Assembly (NCBI RefSeq): GCF_030167915.1
Contig: NZ_JARGNB010000001.1
Span: 558,001-622,000 of the forward strand
Length of the DNA: 64,000 bases
DNA from: Aquabacterium humicola
GTDB taxonomy: Bacteria > Pseudomonadota > Gammaproteobacteria > Burkholderiales > Burkholderiaceae_C
Direction: 5' to 3'
Shown: positions 7,965-16,424 of the stretch, in pieces
Numbering within the stretch: position 1 is the first letter of the stretch
How the letters are laid out: the number at the start of each line of letters is the position of its first letter
Program-made: the position numbers and the translations under genes
Notes under the pieces: generated by a model
Told to the model about the DNA's origin: nothing
Database searches by the model: none
What the model saw: only the letters and a program-made list of their open reading frames with translations

Positions 7965-7970
7965 TACAAT
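7965..7970 (+). promoter_or_regulatory. -10-like hexamer before tolB
   Basis: TACAAT, a good match to TATAAT, lies 46 bases before the tolB start in the gap after the hydrolase. No clear -35 is seen. Confidence 0.4.
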
Positions 7971-8016
7971 GCCCGGCGACGGAACCACCGGGTCGCCTCC
8001 GACTCCATTCCCCCCG

Positions 8017-9303
8017 ATGCGCCTCCAACGACGACGATTCAACGCGGCTCTGGCAGCCGGTTTCGGCCTGCCGCTGTCGACGGCCGCGCTCGCGCAGTTT
8101 CGCGTCGAGATCTCCGGCATCGGCGCGACGCAGCTGCCGGTGGCCATCACGCGTTTCCGCGACGAGGACCGCAGCGGCCAGCCGATCTCGCTGATCGTGC
8201 GCGCCGACCTGGAACGCAGCGGCCAGTTCCGCATCGTGGATTCGAGCGGTGCGCTCGACGAGCGCAGCGCGCCCGAGTTCGCCGACTGGCGCGGCCGCGC
8301 GGCCGATGCGCTGGTCGCCGGCTCGGTCACCCGGCTGCCGGACGGCCGCTTCGACATCCGCTTCAAGCTCTGGGACGTCGTCAAGGGCCAGGAGCTGATG
8401 GGCCAGGCCTATGCGGTGACCGCGGCCGACCTGCGCCTGACCGCGCATCGCATCGCCGACGCGATCCACGAGAAGCTCACCGGCGAGCGCGGCGTCAATG
8501 CCACGCGCATCGCCTACGTCACCAAGGCCGGCGGCCGCTACACGCTGCACATCACCGATGCCGATGGCGAGGGCGGCCAGGTGGCGCTGACCAGCCCGCA
8601 TTCGATCATCTCGCCAGCCTGGTCGCCGGACGGCCGCAGGCTGGCCTACGTCTCGTTCGAGACCGGCAAGGCCGTGGTCATGGTGCAGGACGTGCAGACC
8701 GGCGACCGGCGCGCGCTGGCCAGCTTCCGCGGCTCGAACAGCGCGCCGGCGTGGTCGCCCGACGGCAAGCGCCTGGCCGTGACGCTGTCGCGCGACCGCA
8801 TCTCGCAGCTGTACATGATGGACGCCGAAGGCGGCGAGCCGCGGCGCCTGACGACCACCAGCGCCATCGACACCGAGGCGGTGTTCGCGCCCGACGGCCA
8901 GACGATCTACTTCGTCAGCGACCGCGGCGGCAGCCCGCAGATCTACCGCATGTCCGCCAACGGCGGCAATGCCGACCGCGTGACCTTCGGCGGCAGCTAC
9001 AACATCAGCCCCGCCGTCAGTCCCGACGGGCGCACGCTGGCCTATGTGGCGCGCGACAACGGCAACAGCTTCCGCGTGATGACGCTCGACCTCGGCGGCG
9101 GTGCCGCACCGGCGTCGGTCAGCGATACCACCGACGACGAGAGCCCCAGCTTCGCGCCGAACGGCCGCCTGCTGATGTACGCCACCCGGGCGCAGGGGCG
9201 CGACGTGTTGATGACCACCACCCTGGATGGCAAGATTCGCACGCGCTTGTTGTCGACCGGTGTCGATGTCCGCGAGCCCGCCTGGGGCCCCTTCAGCCGC
9301 TGA
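8017..9303 (+). CDS. tolB: Tol-Pal system beta-propeller protein TolB
   Basis: A 428-residue periplasmic protein of the Tol-Pal envelope complex, which links the inner membrane to Pal during cell constriction. The N-terminus (LQRRRFNAALAAGFGLPLS...ALA) is a signal peptide with consecutive arginines that could be read by Tat. An N-terminal domain (FRVEISGIGATQLPVAITRF) is followed by propeller repeats of the type PAWSPDGRRLAYVS, repeated five or six times. The start at 8017 begins the signal peptide; in-frame ATGs at 7900 and 7969 lie inside or just after the previous gene. pal and cpoB follow; tolQRA must lie elsewhere, since the hydrolase precedes. Confidence 0.95.
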   Translation: MRLQRRRFNAALAAGFGLPLSTAALAQFRVEISGIGATQLPVAITRFRDEDRSGQPISLIVRADLERSGQFRIVDSSGALDERSAPEFADWRGRAADALVAGSVTRLPDGRFDIRFKLWDVVKGQELMGQAYAVTAADLRLTAHRIADAIHEKLTGERGVNATRIAYVTKAGGRYTLHITDADGEGGQVALTSPHSIISPAWSPDGRRLAYVSFETGKAVVMVQDVQTGDRRALASFRGSNSAPAWSPDGKRLAVTLSRDRISQLYMMDAEGGEPRRLTTTSAIDTEAVFAPDGQTIYFVSDRGGSPQIYRMSANGGNADRVTFGGSYNISPAVSPDGRTLAYVARDNGNSFRVMTLDLGGGAAPASVSDTTDDESPSFAPNGRLLMYATRAQGRDVLMTTTLDGKIRTRLLSTGVDVREPAWGPFSR

Positions 9304-9356
9304 CCCGCCACACCGCCCACCGGATTCACCGACCCATAGCCAAGGAGCAGTTCACG

Positions 9357-9902
9357 ATGCATGTCCTCCGCACCACGATCCTGTGCGCCGCCGTCGCCAC
9401 CTTCCTGGCGGGCTGCGGCTCCAACGTCAAGCTCGACGAACAGGCGCCGGTCGAGTCGCGCACCGGCAGCAGCACGACCTCGAGCACCAATACCCGCCCC
9501 GGCACGAGCGGACCTGCGGGCTCGTCGAGCGTGGCGCCGGTGGCCATCGCGGGGGGCTCCGCGACCAGCGCGGGCCTCGGCCGCATCGTCTACTTCGACT
9601 TCGACAGCTTCATCGTCAAGGAAGACTTCCGCGGCATGATCGAGTCGCATGCCAAGGTGCTGTCGACCAACAAGGGCAAGCGCATGCTGATCGAGGGCCA
9701 CACCGACGAGCGCGGCGGCCGCGAGTACAACCTGGCGCTGGGCCAGAAACGCGCCGAGGCGGTGGCCAAGTCGCTGGCGCTGCTGGGCGCGACGGATGCG
9801 CAGCTGGAGGCGGTGAGCTTCGGCAAGGAGCGTCCGGTGGCCGAAGGCCACGATGAATCGGCCTGGGCCAAGAACCGCCGCGCCGAGCTGAAGGACCGTT
9901 GA
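9357..9902 (+). CDS. pal: peptidoglycan-associated lipoprotein Pal
   Basis: A 181-residue outer-membrane lipoprotein. The signal peptide ends in a lipobox LAGC with the lipidated C20. A Ser/Thr/Pro-rich linker (about residues 25-70) leads to an OmpA-like peptidoglycan-binding domain with YFDFDS, EGHTDERGG and NLALGQKRA motifs. AAGGAG lies 8 bases before the ATG. It binds TolB and anchors the outer membrane to peptidoglycan. It lies 53 bases after tolB and two bases before cpoB. Confidence 0.95.
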   Translation: MHVLRTTILCAAVATFLAGCGSNVKLDEQAPVESRTGSSTTSSTNTRPGTSGPAGSSSVAPVAIAGGSATSAGLGRIVYFDFDSFIVKEDFRGMIESHAKVLSTNKGKRMLIEGHTDERGGREYNLALGQKRAEAVAKSLALLGATDAQLEAVSFGKERPVAEGHDESAWAKNRRAELKDR

Positions 9903-9903
9903 C

Positions 9904-10722
9904 GTGACCGGGTGCTACGCGCGTGGCCGGGCCGGCCGGTTCGGCCGCGCGCTGCTGCCGCTGGCCGTGGCGGCCGGCCTGTGCGGCGCGGCCGGCGGTG
10001 CGCGGGCAGGCCTGTTCGACGACGACGAGGCGCGCAAGGCGATTCTTGACCTGCGCGCCCGCATCCAGGCCAGCGACGACGCCTCAAAGGCCCGCAGCGC
10101 CGAGCTGGCGGCCAGCCAGGCGCAGGCGCTCGAGCAGCTGCGCCGCAGCCTCGTCGAGCTCAATACGCTGATCGAGGCGCAGCGCGCGGAGCTCGCGCGC
10201 CTGCGCGGCGTGCAGGAGCAGATGCAGCGCGACGTCGCCGAGCTGCAGAAGCAGCAGCGCGAACGCGTCGGCGTCGTCGAGGAGCGGCTGCGCAAGCTCG
10301 AGCCGCAGCAGGTGTCCGTCGACGGCAAGGAGTTCATGGTCGAGCCCGACGAGCGTCGCATGTACGACGAGGCCGTCAACGTGCTGCGCGGCGGCGACTT
10401 CGACAAGTCCGCGGTCGCGCTGGCCGCGTTCATCCGCCGTTATCCGGCCAGCGGCTACCTGGACTCCGCGCGCTTCTGGCTGGGCAACGCCCTGTACGGC
10501 AAGCGCGACTACAAGGAAGCCATCGCCGTCTTCCGCGCGATGATCTCCTCGTCGCCGGACCATCCGCGCGCCGCCGAGGCGCTGCTGGCGGTCGCGAACT
10601 GCCAGGTCGAGATGAAGGACGTGCGCGGGGCGCGCCGCACGCTGGACGATCTTCTGAAGAGTTATCCGAAGTCGGAAGCCGCCGCCGCCGGCCGTGAGCG
10701 CCTCGGGTCCCTGAAGGGTTGA
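9904..10722 (+). CDS. cpoB: cell division coordinator CpoB (YbgF)
   Basis: A 272-residue periplasmic protein that couples Tol-Pal action with peptidoglycan synthesis at the septum. It begins with GTG directly after the pal stop. A signal peptide ends near AGGARAG, followed by a long alpha-helical coiled coil (about residues 40-130, rich in EL, QAQALEQL, EEQRAEL-type heptads) and C-terminal TPR units (DEAVNVLRGGDFDKSAVALAAF, SARFWLGNALYGKRDYKEAI). The length and order match the family. Confidence 0.93.
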   Translation: MTGCYARGRAGRFGRALLPLAVAAGLCGAAGGARAGLFDDDEARKAILDLRARIQASDDASKARSAELAASQAQALEQLRRSLVELNTLIEAQRAELARLRGVQEQMQRDVAELQKQQRERVGVVEERLRKLEPQQVSVDGKEFMVEPDERRMYDEAVNVLRGGDFDKSAVALAAFIRRYPASGYLDSARFWLGNALYGKRDYKEAIAVFRAMISSSPDHPRAAEALLAVANCQVEMKDVRGARRTLDDLLKSYPKSEAAAAGRERLGSLKG

Positions 10723-10738
10723 TGCCGGTGAGGTTCGA

Positions 10739-11857
10739 ATGAGCGATGCCGAGCTGCTGTCGCTCGGCACCAAGGTGCTGTGGGCGGCGTTTGCACTGGG
10801 CGTGTTGTTCGGCGCGATCGCGCAGCGCACGCACTTCTGCACGATGGGCGCGGTGGCCGACATCGTCAACATCGGCGACTGGTCGCGCATGCGCATGTGG
10901 GTGCTGGCCATCGCCGTCGCGATGCTGGGCTTCAATGCGATGGTCGCGCTGGGCTGGCTGCGTGCGGCCGACAGCCTCTACGCGCCGCCCGCCTGGCTGT
11001 GGCTGTCGCAGGTCGTTGGCGGGCTGATGTTCGGCTTCGGGATGGTGCTGGCATCGGGCTGCGGCAGCAAGACGCTGGTGCGCATCGGCGGCGGGAACCT
11101 GAAGTCGCTGATGGTGTTCATCGTGCTGGCGGTCGCGGCCTTCGCGACGCTGAAGGGCATCACCGCCGTCCTGCGCGTCAATACCGTCGACGCCGTGCGC
11201 GTGAACCTGCCAGCGGCGGGGCAGGACCTGCCGTCGCTCGCCGCGGCGGCCTTCGGCGGCAGCGCGGCGGGTTACGCCGGCTGGCTGGGCCTGGTCATCG
11301 GCGCCGCGCTGATGGCGTGGGTGCTGCTGCGGCGCGAAGGCCGCAGCGCCGACGTGCTGCTGGGCGGCCTGGGCATCGGCGGGGTGGTCGTGGCCGCGTG
11401 GTGGGTGTCGGGCCGGCTGGGCTTCGTGCCTGAACACCCGCAGACGCTGGAGCCGATCTTCCTCGCCACCAACTCCGGCCGCATGGAGGCCTTCAGCTTC
11501 GTCGCACCGCTGGCCTACAGCGTCGACTGGCTGATGTTCTTCAGCGACAAGAGCAAGCTGCTGACGCAGGGCATCGTGATCGTCGCCGGCGTCGTGCTCG
11601 GCAGCGCCGCGGCCGCGCTCGCCGGCCGCTCCTTTCAGTGGGAAGGTTTCCGCGGCGTCGAGGACACCGCGAACCACGTGGTCGGCGCCTTGCTGATGGG
11701 CATCGGCGGCGTCACCGCGCTGGGCTGCACGATCGGCCAGGGCCTGTCGGGCGTGTCGACGCTGTCGATCGGCAGCTTCGTCGCGCTGGCCTCGATCATC
11801 GCCGGCGCGGTCGCCGCGCTGCGCTGGCAGGTCTGGCGCATCGAGCGCCAGGTCTGA
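10739..11857 (+). CDS. YeeE/YedE family sulfur-compound transporter
   Basis: A 372-residue inner-membrane protein with about nine or ten hydrophobic segments. Conserved cysteines occur in the family positions: AQRTHFCTMGA near residue 35, SGCGSKTLVR near residue 105 and ALGCTIGQGLSG near residue 330. Characterised relatives (TsuA) import thiosulfate by relaying it between such cysteines. It starts 16 bases after cpoB and is read in the same direction, though no functional link with Tol-Pal is known. Confidence 0.88.
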   Translation: MSDAELLSLGTKVLWAAFALGVLFGAIAQRTHFCTMGAVADIVNIGDWSRMRMWVLAIAVAMLGFNAMVALGWLRAADSLYAPPAWLWLSQVVGGLMFGFGMVLASGCGSKTLVRIGGGNLKSLMVFIVLAVAAFATLKGITAVLRVNTVDAVRVNLPAAGQDLPSLAAAAFGGSAAGYAGWLGLVIGAALMAWVLLRREGRSADVLLGGLGIGGVVVAAWWVSGRLGFVPEHPQTLEPIFLATNSGRMEAFSFVAPLAYSVDWLMFFSDKSKLLTQGIVIVAGVVLGSAAAALAGRSFQWEGFRGVEDTANHVVGALLMGIGGVTALGCTIGQGLSGVSTLSIGSFVALASIIAGAVAALRWQVWRIERQV

Positions 11858-11864
11858 GCGGGTG

Positions 11865-12656
11865 ATGGGCGCCGGACTTGCGGTCACCGACGAGGCCGAC
11901 CTCGAGCGCCGCTTCGGCGGCCTGCGGCGCTTGTACGGCGAAGCAGGTTATGCCCGCGTGCGCGCGGGCCGCTTCGCGGTGATCGGCCTCGGCGGCGTCG
12001 GCTCGTGGGCGGTCGAGGCGCTGGCGCGCAGCGGCGTTGCCGAGCTCACGCTGATCGACCTCGACCACGTCGCGGAGTCGAACGTCAACCGCCAGGTGCA
12101 GGCGCTCGGCAGCACGCTGGGCATGGCCAAGGCCGAGGCGCTGAAGCGGCGCATCGCCGACATCCACCCCGGCTGCGTCGTGCGCGCGGTGGAGGAGTTC
12201 GCGAGCTCGGACAACTGGCCGGCGCTGCTGCCCGCGCCCGTCGACGGCGTGTTCGATGCCTGCGACCAGGGCCACGCCAAGGTCGCGATGGCGGCCTGGG
12301 CGCTGCGCGAACGCGGCGTCGCCTATGTCTGTGCCGGCGCGGCCGGCGGCAAGCAGGCCGCGCAGCGCGTGGAAGTGGCCGACCTCGCCGAGACGACGCA
12401 CGACCCGCTGCTCGCGACGCTGCGTCAGCGCCTGCGCAAGCAGGGCGCGCCGCGCACCGGCCGCATCGGCCTCGCCTGCGTGTTCTCGCGCGAGGACGTG
12501 CGTGCACCCGCCGACGCCAGCTGCGAGATCGGCGCCGGCGACGGCAGCCTCAACTGCCACGGCTACGGCTCCAGCGTGATGGTCACCGCGACCTTCGGGC
12601 TCGTCGCGGCGGGTGAACTGCTGCGCCAATGCATCGACCGGGCGCGCAGGGCTTGA
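11865..12656 (+). CDS. tcdA: tRNA threonylcarbamoyladenosine dehydratase TcdA
   Basis: A 263-residue E1-like ATP-dependent enzyme that cyclises t6A37 of ANN-decoding tRNAs to ct6A. The nucleotide loop GLGGVGSWAVEALARSG and the SNVNRQVQAL motif are visible, with D115-type acidic residues (FDACDQ) downstream. A GTG directly before the ATG (11862) is an equally possible start. The last codons overlap the promoter of the two following lysine tRNAs, which are themselves t6A-bearing substrates of this enzyme. Confidence 0.92.
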   Translation: MGAGLAVTDEADLERRFGGLRRLYGEAGYARVRAGRFAVIGLGGVGSWAVEALARSGVAELTLIDLDHVAESNVNRQVQALGSTLGMAKAEALKRRIADIHPGCVVRAVEEFASSDNWPALLPAPVDGVFDACDQGHAKVAMAAWALRERGVAYVCAGAAGGKQAAQRVEVADLAETTHDPLLATLRQRLRKQGAPRTGRIGLACVFSREDVRAPADASCEIGAGDGSLNCHGYGSSVMVTATFGLVAAGELLRQCIDRARRA

Positions 12657-12680
12657 GCTCGAAGAATTGCATGCTAGAAT
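12653..12680 (+). promoter_or_regulatory. sigma-70 promoter for the tRNA-Lys pair
   Basis: TTGAGC (12653-12658) and TAGAAT (12675-12680) are separated by 16 bases. The -35 contains the tcdA stop codon. The predicted start lies about 50 bases before the first tRNA. Confidence 0.65.
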
Positions 12681-12738
12681 GTCGTGCTCTACCGCTCGCA
12701 AGGCAAAGAATGAAAGTTCAGCGCCCAGCGCAGCGACC

Positions 12739-12814
12739 GGGTTGTTAGCTCAGTCGGTAGAGCAGCGGACTTTTAATCCGTTGGTCGCAGGTTCGAATCC
12801 TGCACAACCCACCA
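12739..12814 (+). tRNA. tRNA-Lys (anticodon TTT)
   Basis: A complete 76-base cloverleaf with encoded CCA. Acceptor stem GGGTTGT/ACAACCC, D-arm AGCTCAGTCGGTAGAGC, anticodon loop CTTTTAA (TTT reads AAA/AAG), and T-arm with GTTCGAATC are all present. Confidence 0.98.
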
Positions 12815-12845
12815 ACCGTGCCACGGTACAGTTGGAAAGAATTCA

Positions 12846-12921
12846 GGGCTCTTAGCTCAGTTGGTAGAGCAGCGGACTCTTAATCCGTTGGTCGTAGGTT
12901 CGAATCCTACAGGGCCCACCA
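12846..12921 (+). tRNA. tRNA-Lys (anticodon CTT)
   Basis: A 76-base cloverleaf with encoded CCA. Acceptor stem GGGCTCT/AGGGCCC (one G-U pair), anticodon loop CTCTTAA (CTT reads AAG) and standard T-arm are present. It is nearly identical to the preceding tRNA through the D and anticodon arms, so the pair probably arose by duplication. It lies 31 bases after the first tRNA and is probably co-transcribed. Confidence 0.97.
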
Positions 12922-12927
12922 ACAATG

Positions 12928-12957
12928 ACGACCCAGCCGCGCAAGTGGCTGGGTCGT
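12928..12957 (+). terminator. Hairpin terminator after tRNA pair
   Basis: ACGACCCAGCC and GGCTGGGTCGT make a perfect 11-bp stem with an 8-base loop, followed by TGTCATTTC. It begins 7 bases after the second tRNA. Confidence 0.7.
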
Positions 12958-13233
12958 TGTCATTTCAGCGCCCGGATACGCGCGGCCACGCGTCCTTTGG
13001 GAGCTAGAGCCGCTCCGGCCGATGCCCGCCATGGGCGGCCGGTCGGCTCCGCTCGTGTGCTGCCGCCGGCTTCACCGTGCTGCCGCCGGCTTGACCGTGG
13101 CGGCGCCCCGGCGCCCCGGGGCCTGGCCGGCTGCGCGCCGCGGGGTCGTTCTGCGCGGACAATGTGAAGACACTCGGCACGGAACCAGGCCGCCGCTGCG
13201 GCCGTCCTCTCCCGTGCCGCCAGGAGGTTCGAC
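12958..13233. other. Intergenic region with one 20-bp tandem repeat
   Basis: Between the tRNA terminator and the universal stress protein gene. The only structure seen is two adjacent copies of a 20-base unit (13057-13076 and 13077-13096, GTGCTGCCGCCGGCTT-C/G-ACC, one mismatch). No convincing gene or RNA is seen; the promoter of the stress gene is probably here but cannot be identified. Confidence 0.5.
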
Positions 13234-14166
13234 ATGGGTCTGCCTTCCCCGGATGTTCTTCCTCCGGCATCCGCTGCCGCATCCCCGATCGTCGTGGCGA
13301 CCGATTTTTCGGCGCACGCGCGGCATGCCGCGTGGCGCGCGGCGCTGCAGGCGCGTGCCGTCGGCGCGCCGCTGGCGCTGGTGCACACCGTCACCGGGTC
13401 GGCGCTCTCCGACCTGCGCAGGGGGCTGCCCGGCGGGGAGGAGGCGGTGCGTGCGCTGGAGGACGATGCGCGCGCCCAACTGCAGTCGGCGGCCGACGCT
13501 GTCGCCCAGCGCCACGGTGTCGCCGTGCAGCAGCACCTCACCTTCGGGCACCCGGTGGAGCAGGTACCGCGGCTGGCGGAGGAACTGCAGGCGATGCTGG
13601 TCGTCACCGGCACGCGCGGCGCCGGCTTCTCGCGGGGCGTGGTGATCGGCGCGACGGCCGAACGCATCGCCAAGCGTACGGCGATCCCCGTGCTGATGGT
13701 GCGGCAGCAACCGCACGAGCCGTACCGGCGCGTGCTGGTGCCGGTCGATCTTTCGCCGTGGAGCGTCGGCGCCATCACGTTGGCCCGCAGGGTGGCGCCG
13801 GGTGCGCCGCTGGTGCTGCTGCACGTGATCCAGGTGCCTTACGAGGGACGCATGCGGCTGGCCGGCGTGGCCGACGACGCGGTGCAGCGCTACCGGGAGA
13901 ACGCCCGCCAGGAGGCCGGGCAGCGCCTGGCGGGCCTGGCCCGCGAAGCCGGCCTGCGCGCGGACGAACACACGGTGAGCATTGCCGCCGATGCCGATCC
14001 CTGGATGATGATCGTGCGCGCCGAGGTCGAGCACGACTGCGACCTCGTCGTGATGGGCCGGCAGGGCCGCCATGCACTGGAGGAACTGATGCTCGGAAGC
14101 ACCACGCGCATGGTGTCCGCCGAAGGTACGGCCGACCTGCTGATCTCGATCCACCGCTCGACCTGA
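13234..14166 (+). CDS. universal stress protein, tandem UspA domains
   Basis: A 310-residue cytoplasmic protein with two Usp domains (about residues 17-150 and 160-308). The first opens with SPIVVATDFSAHARHA and ends VVTGTRGAGFSRGVVIGATAERIAKRTAIPVLMV; the second opens RRVLVPVDLSPWSVGA and ends LVVMGRQGRHALEELMLGSTT. The G-2x-G-9x-G(S/T) ATP-binding pattern is recognisable in both (GTRGAG..., GRQGRH...GSTT). AGGAGG lies 8 bases before the start. Such proteins respond to starvation or oxygen limitation in many bacteria; the specific role here is unknown. It converges with the porin gene. Confidence 0.9.
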   Translation: MGLPSPDVLPPASAAASPIVVATDFSAHARHAAWRAALQARAVGAPLALVHTVTGSALSDLRRGLPGGEEAVRALEDDARAQLQSAADAVAQRHGVAVQQHLTFGHPVEQVPRLAEELQAMLVVTGTRGAGFSRGVVIGATAERIAKRTAIPVLMVRQQPHEPYRRVLVPVDLSPWSVGAITLARRVAPGAPLVLLHVIQVPYEGRMRLAGVADDAVQRYRENARQEAGQRLAGLAREAGLRADEHTVSIAADADPWMMIVRAEVEHDCDLVVMGRQGRHALEELMLGSTTRMVSAEGTADLLISIHRST

Positions 14167-14226
14167 GCCGGGCAGGCCGCCTGCATCAAGCCGGCGGCAG
14201 CAGGGCGCCAGCCCGGCCGGCGCTGC

Positions 14227-15309
14227 CTAGAACCGATGCCGGATTCCCGTCTCGTAGCCCCGGGACGTGCCTCCTGCGGCCATGCCGGCCAGCCCGTCGC
14301 TGATGACGTAGCGTGCCGCGCCCTCGTTCTTCACCTGCGCCGCGGTGGCGTAGACGGCCGTGCGCTTCGACAGGTTGTAGAGATACCCCAGGCCGAGCTG
14401 GCGCGCGTCGTTGCGGTCGATGATCGTCTGTCCCACCCGACCCGACAGGTCGGCGCGAAGCCACGAGGCCTTCACCTCGTGCAGGCCCCAGGTCGCGACC
14501 GCGCCGAGCAGCAGCATCGCCTGTTTGGCCTCGGCAACCTCGAAGGCGCGCCAGGCGGCCATCAGTCGAACGTTGGCCACGTCGACATGGCCGCCGAGCG
14601 TCGAATCCCGGAAACTGCCTGAGGCGGTCAGGCTGTTCTCGCTGCGCGTCGTCGCGGCCGACACACTGAAGCGCTGGCCCGTGTAGCCGATGCGCAGGCC
14701 CCGCACGCTGGCGCGACCGCTGGCGGCGTCGCCCCCTTCGCGGGCGGCCACCAGCACGCCGCCCTCCAGTCCGCCGAGGCCGCCCGGCACCAGCCATTGA
14801 CCCGCGTTGTCGCTGCGCACGGTGGTATTGGCGTTGGTCCCGAACGCCGCGCGCAGCGGACCGACGGGCGTCGCGGAAACCAGGTTGGCCGAACGAGCGA
14901 CGCCGACGTAGCTGAACGGGTCGTACCGGCTCCAGGCGACGTACGAAGGCACGAAGTCGCGGCCGAGCCGCACTTCGCCGAGCCGCTGGTCGGCCAGGCT
15001 CAGCGTCGAGCGCCGATCCCAGAACTTGTCGGCCGCCGCCGGCGTTCCCAGGTCGGCCAGGATGCCGTGCTCGAGATGGAAGCCGGCGCTCAGGCCGCCA
15101 CCCAGGTCCTCGCGCCCGCTGATGACCAGGCGGCTCGTCGAGTTCGAGCCGCTGACCAGCGACGTGAGCGATCCGACCCCCTGGTTGGACACGCGGCGCA
15201 GCGCGAGATCGACGATGCCGGACACCGTCACGGTGCTCTGGGCCATCGTGGACGTCGCGGACAACGCGCACAGGCAGGCCGCCATCGCGGCGATCGGATT
15301 CAGCGGCAT
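14227..15309 (-). CDS. Gram-negative trimeric porin (Burkholderiales type)
   Basis: A 360-residue outer-membrane beta-barrel. The signal peptide ends ATSTMAQ and the mature protein begins STVTVSGIVDLALRRVSNQG, the usual opening of this porin family; SGSNSTSRLVISGREDLGGG and LGEVRLGRDFVPSYVAW follow, and the chain ends in the membrane-insertion signal RHRF with terminal Phe. It allows diffusion of small solutes. An inverted repeat at 15384-15410 resembling the LysR-gene operator lies about 75 bases upstream, suggesting control by the adjacent LysR protein and a role in uptake for the following catabolic cluster. Confidence 0.92.
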   Translation of the reverse strand: MPLNPIAAMAACLCALSATSTMAQSTVTVSGIVDLALRRVSNQGVGSLTSLVSGSNSTSRLVISGREDLGGGLSAGFHLEHGILADLGTPAAADKFWDRRSTLSLADQRLGEVRLGRDFVPSYVAWSRYDPFSYVGVARSANLVSATPVGPLRAAFGTNANTTVRSDNAGQWLVPGGLGGLEGGVLVAAREGGDAASGRASVRGLRIGYTGQRFSVSAATTRSENSLTASGSFRDSTLGGHVDVANVRLMAAWRAFEVAEAKQAMLLLGAVATWGLHEVKASWLRADLSGRVGQTIIDRNDARQLGLGYLYNLSKRTAVYATAAQVKNEGAARYVISDGLAGMAAGGTSRGYETGIRHRF

Positions 15310-15383
15310 CGATCAGTCTCCGGGTTGTGAGTGGCCCGGATGATCCGCAGTGGTGCACCTGCCGTGAATTGCAAAGACCGCAA

Positions 15384-15410
15384 CGATTGATCTGCTCAGC
15401 GCATCAATCG
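15384..15410. promoter_or_regulatory. Inverted repeat between porin and lysR; probable LysR site
   Basis: CGATTGAT and ATCAATCG form perfect 8-base arms around 11 bases. The core GCTCAG-C-GCATCAAT (15394-15408) is shared, with a two-base difference in spacing, with GCTCAG-TCT-GCATCAAT at 16355-16371 on the other side of the lysR gene. The right arm contains the lysR stop codon. It could also act as a terminator hairpin, but there is no T-tract. Confidence 0.5.
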
Positions 15411-16321
15411 CTTCGGCGCTGCGCGCGCCGCCCCTTCATCTCGGAGAACAGGTCGTAGAGCTGCTGCGCCGCGGGCGACAGCGAGCGGCCGCGCCGGCGG
15501 ATCAGGCCCACCTTGCGGGTGATCACCGGGTCGACCAGCGGCACACTGACGAGCAGCGGATGGTCCGGTCCGGGCATCGCCATCGACGGCACCGCCGCGA
15601 CGCCCAGCCCGGCTTCGACGAGGCCGAGCGTCGTCGTCACGTGCTGCGCCTCGTAGATCGCCTGCGGCCGCCCGGGCACGCCGGCCAGCGCCTGGTCGAG
15701 CAGCACGCGGTTGCCCGAGGCGCGGCCCACCGAGATGTAGTCGTGCGTACCCAGCTGCGCCCAGCTCACGCGGCGCAGCCGCGCGATCGGATGGTCGCGC
15801 CGGCAGGCGGCGACGAATCGCTCCTCGACCAGCGGCTTGAAGTCGAGCTCGCCTTCCTGCGCGCCGATGAAGTTGAGCCCGAAGTCCGCCTCGCCGCGCG
15901 CGACCGAGGCCAGCACCTCGTTCGCGCCGGCGTCGAGCACCTTGACGCGCACCTTCGGCGAACGCTCGTGATAACGCCGGATGACCTCGGAGAGGTAGTA
16001 GTACACCGTCGACGGCACGCAGGCCACCGTGACCTCGCCCATGCGCGTGGCGGCGACGCCGCGGATGCCCAGCAGCGTGGCGTCCAGCTCGTCGAGCAGT
16101 TCGCGCACCTTGCGTTCGAAGTCGCGGCCGACGGCCGTGAGCGTCACGCGCCGGGTCGTGCGCTCCAGCAGCTTCACGCCGAGCGCCTGCTCCAGCTTGT
16201 CGATGCGCCGGCTGAACGCCGGCTGGGACAGGTGCACCGATTCGGCCGCCTTGCGGAAGTTGCTCAGCTCGGCCACCGAGCGGAAGGCCAGCAGGTCGTT
16301 GAGGTCGAAGTTGATGGCCAT
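15404..16321 (-). CDS. LysR-family transcriptional regulator
   Basis: A 305-residue regulator with an N-terminal winged helix (FRSVAELSNFRKAAESVHLS, then QPAFSRRIDKLEQALGVKLL) and a substrate-binding domain beginning near residue 95 (MGEVTVACVPSTVYYYLSEV). It is divergent from the isomerase-receptor-hydratase-transferase-lyase cluster and is its probable activator, responding to a pathway acid. Repeated GATGC/GCATC elements lie in the divergent promoter region and a related sequence lies before the porin gene. Confidence 0.9.
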   Translation of the reverse strand: MAINFDLNDLLAFRSVAELSNFRKAAESVHLSQPAFSRRIDKLEQALGVKLLERTTRRVTLTAVGRDFERKVRELLDELDATLLGIRGVAATRMGEVTVACVPSTVYYYLSEVIRRYHERSPKVRVKVLDAGANEVLASVARGEADFGLNFIGAQEGELDFKPLVEERFVAACRRDHPIARLRRVSWAQLGTHDYISVGRASGNRVLLDQALAGVPGRPQAIYEAQHVTTTLGLVEAGLGVAAVPSMAMPGPDHPLLVSVPLVDPVITRKVGLIRRRGRSLSPAAQQLYDLFSEMKGRRAQRRSD

Positions 16322-16350
16322 CCTGCGCTCCGTTTCCAGGCGTTGCTCAC

Positions 16351-16387
16351 TGATGCTCAGTCTGCATCAATTGATCCCGAAGATGCA
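16351..16387. promoter_or_regulatory. LysR operator region, divergent promoter
   Basis: Overlapping dyads are seen: TGATGC-N7-GCATCA (16351-16369), the palindrome ATCAATTGAT (16366-16375), and TGCATC-N13-GATGCA (16363-16387). Two or three half-sites on one face are typical of LysR activation regions. They lie 30-66 bases before the lysR start and 14-74 bases before the isomerase start. Confidence 0.55.
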
Positions 16388-16424
16388 ATTCTCTTTTGCA
16401 ATGCCGGCGTCCACCATTGCTGCC

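Noticed and set aside
13057-13096. CRISPR-like repeats
   Set aside because: Only two directly adjacent 20-base copies without spacers; a simple tandem duplication.
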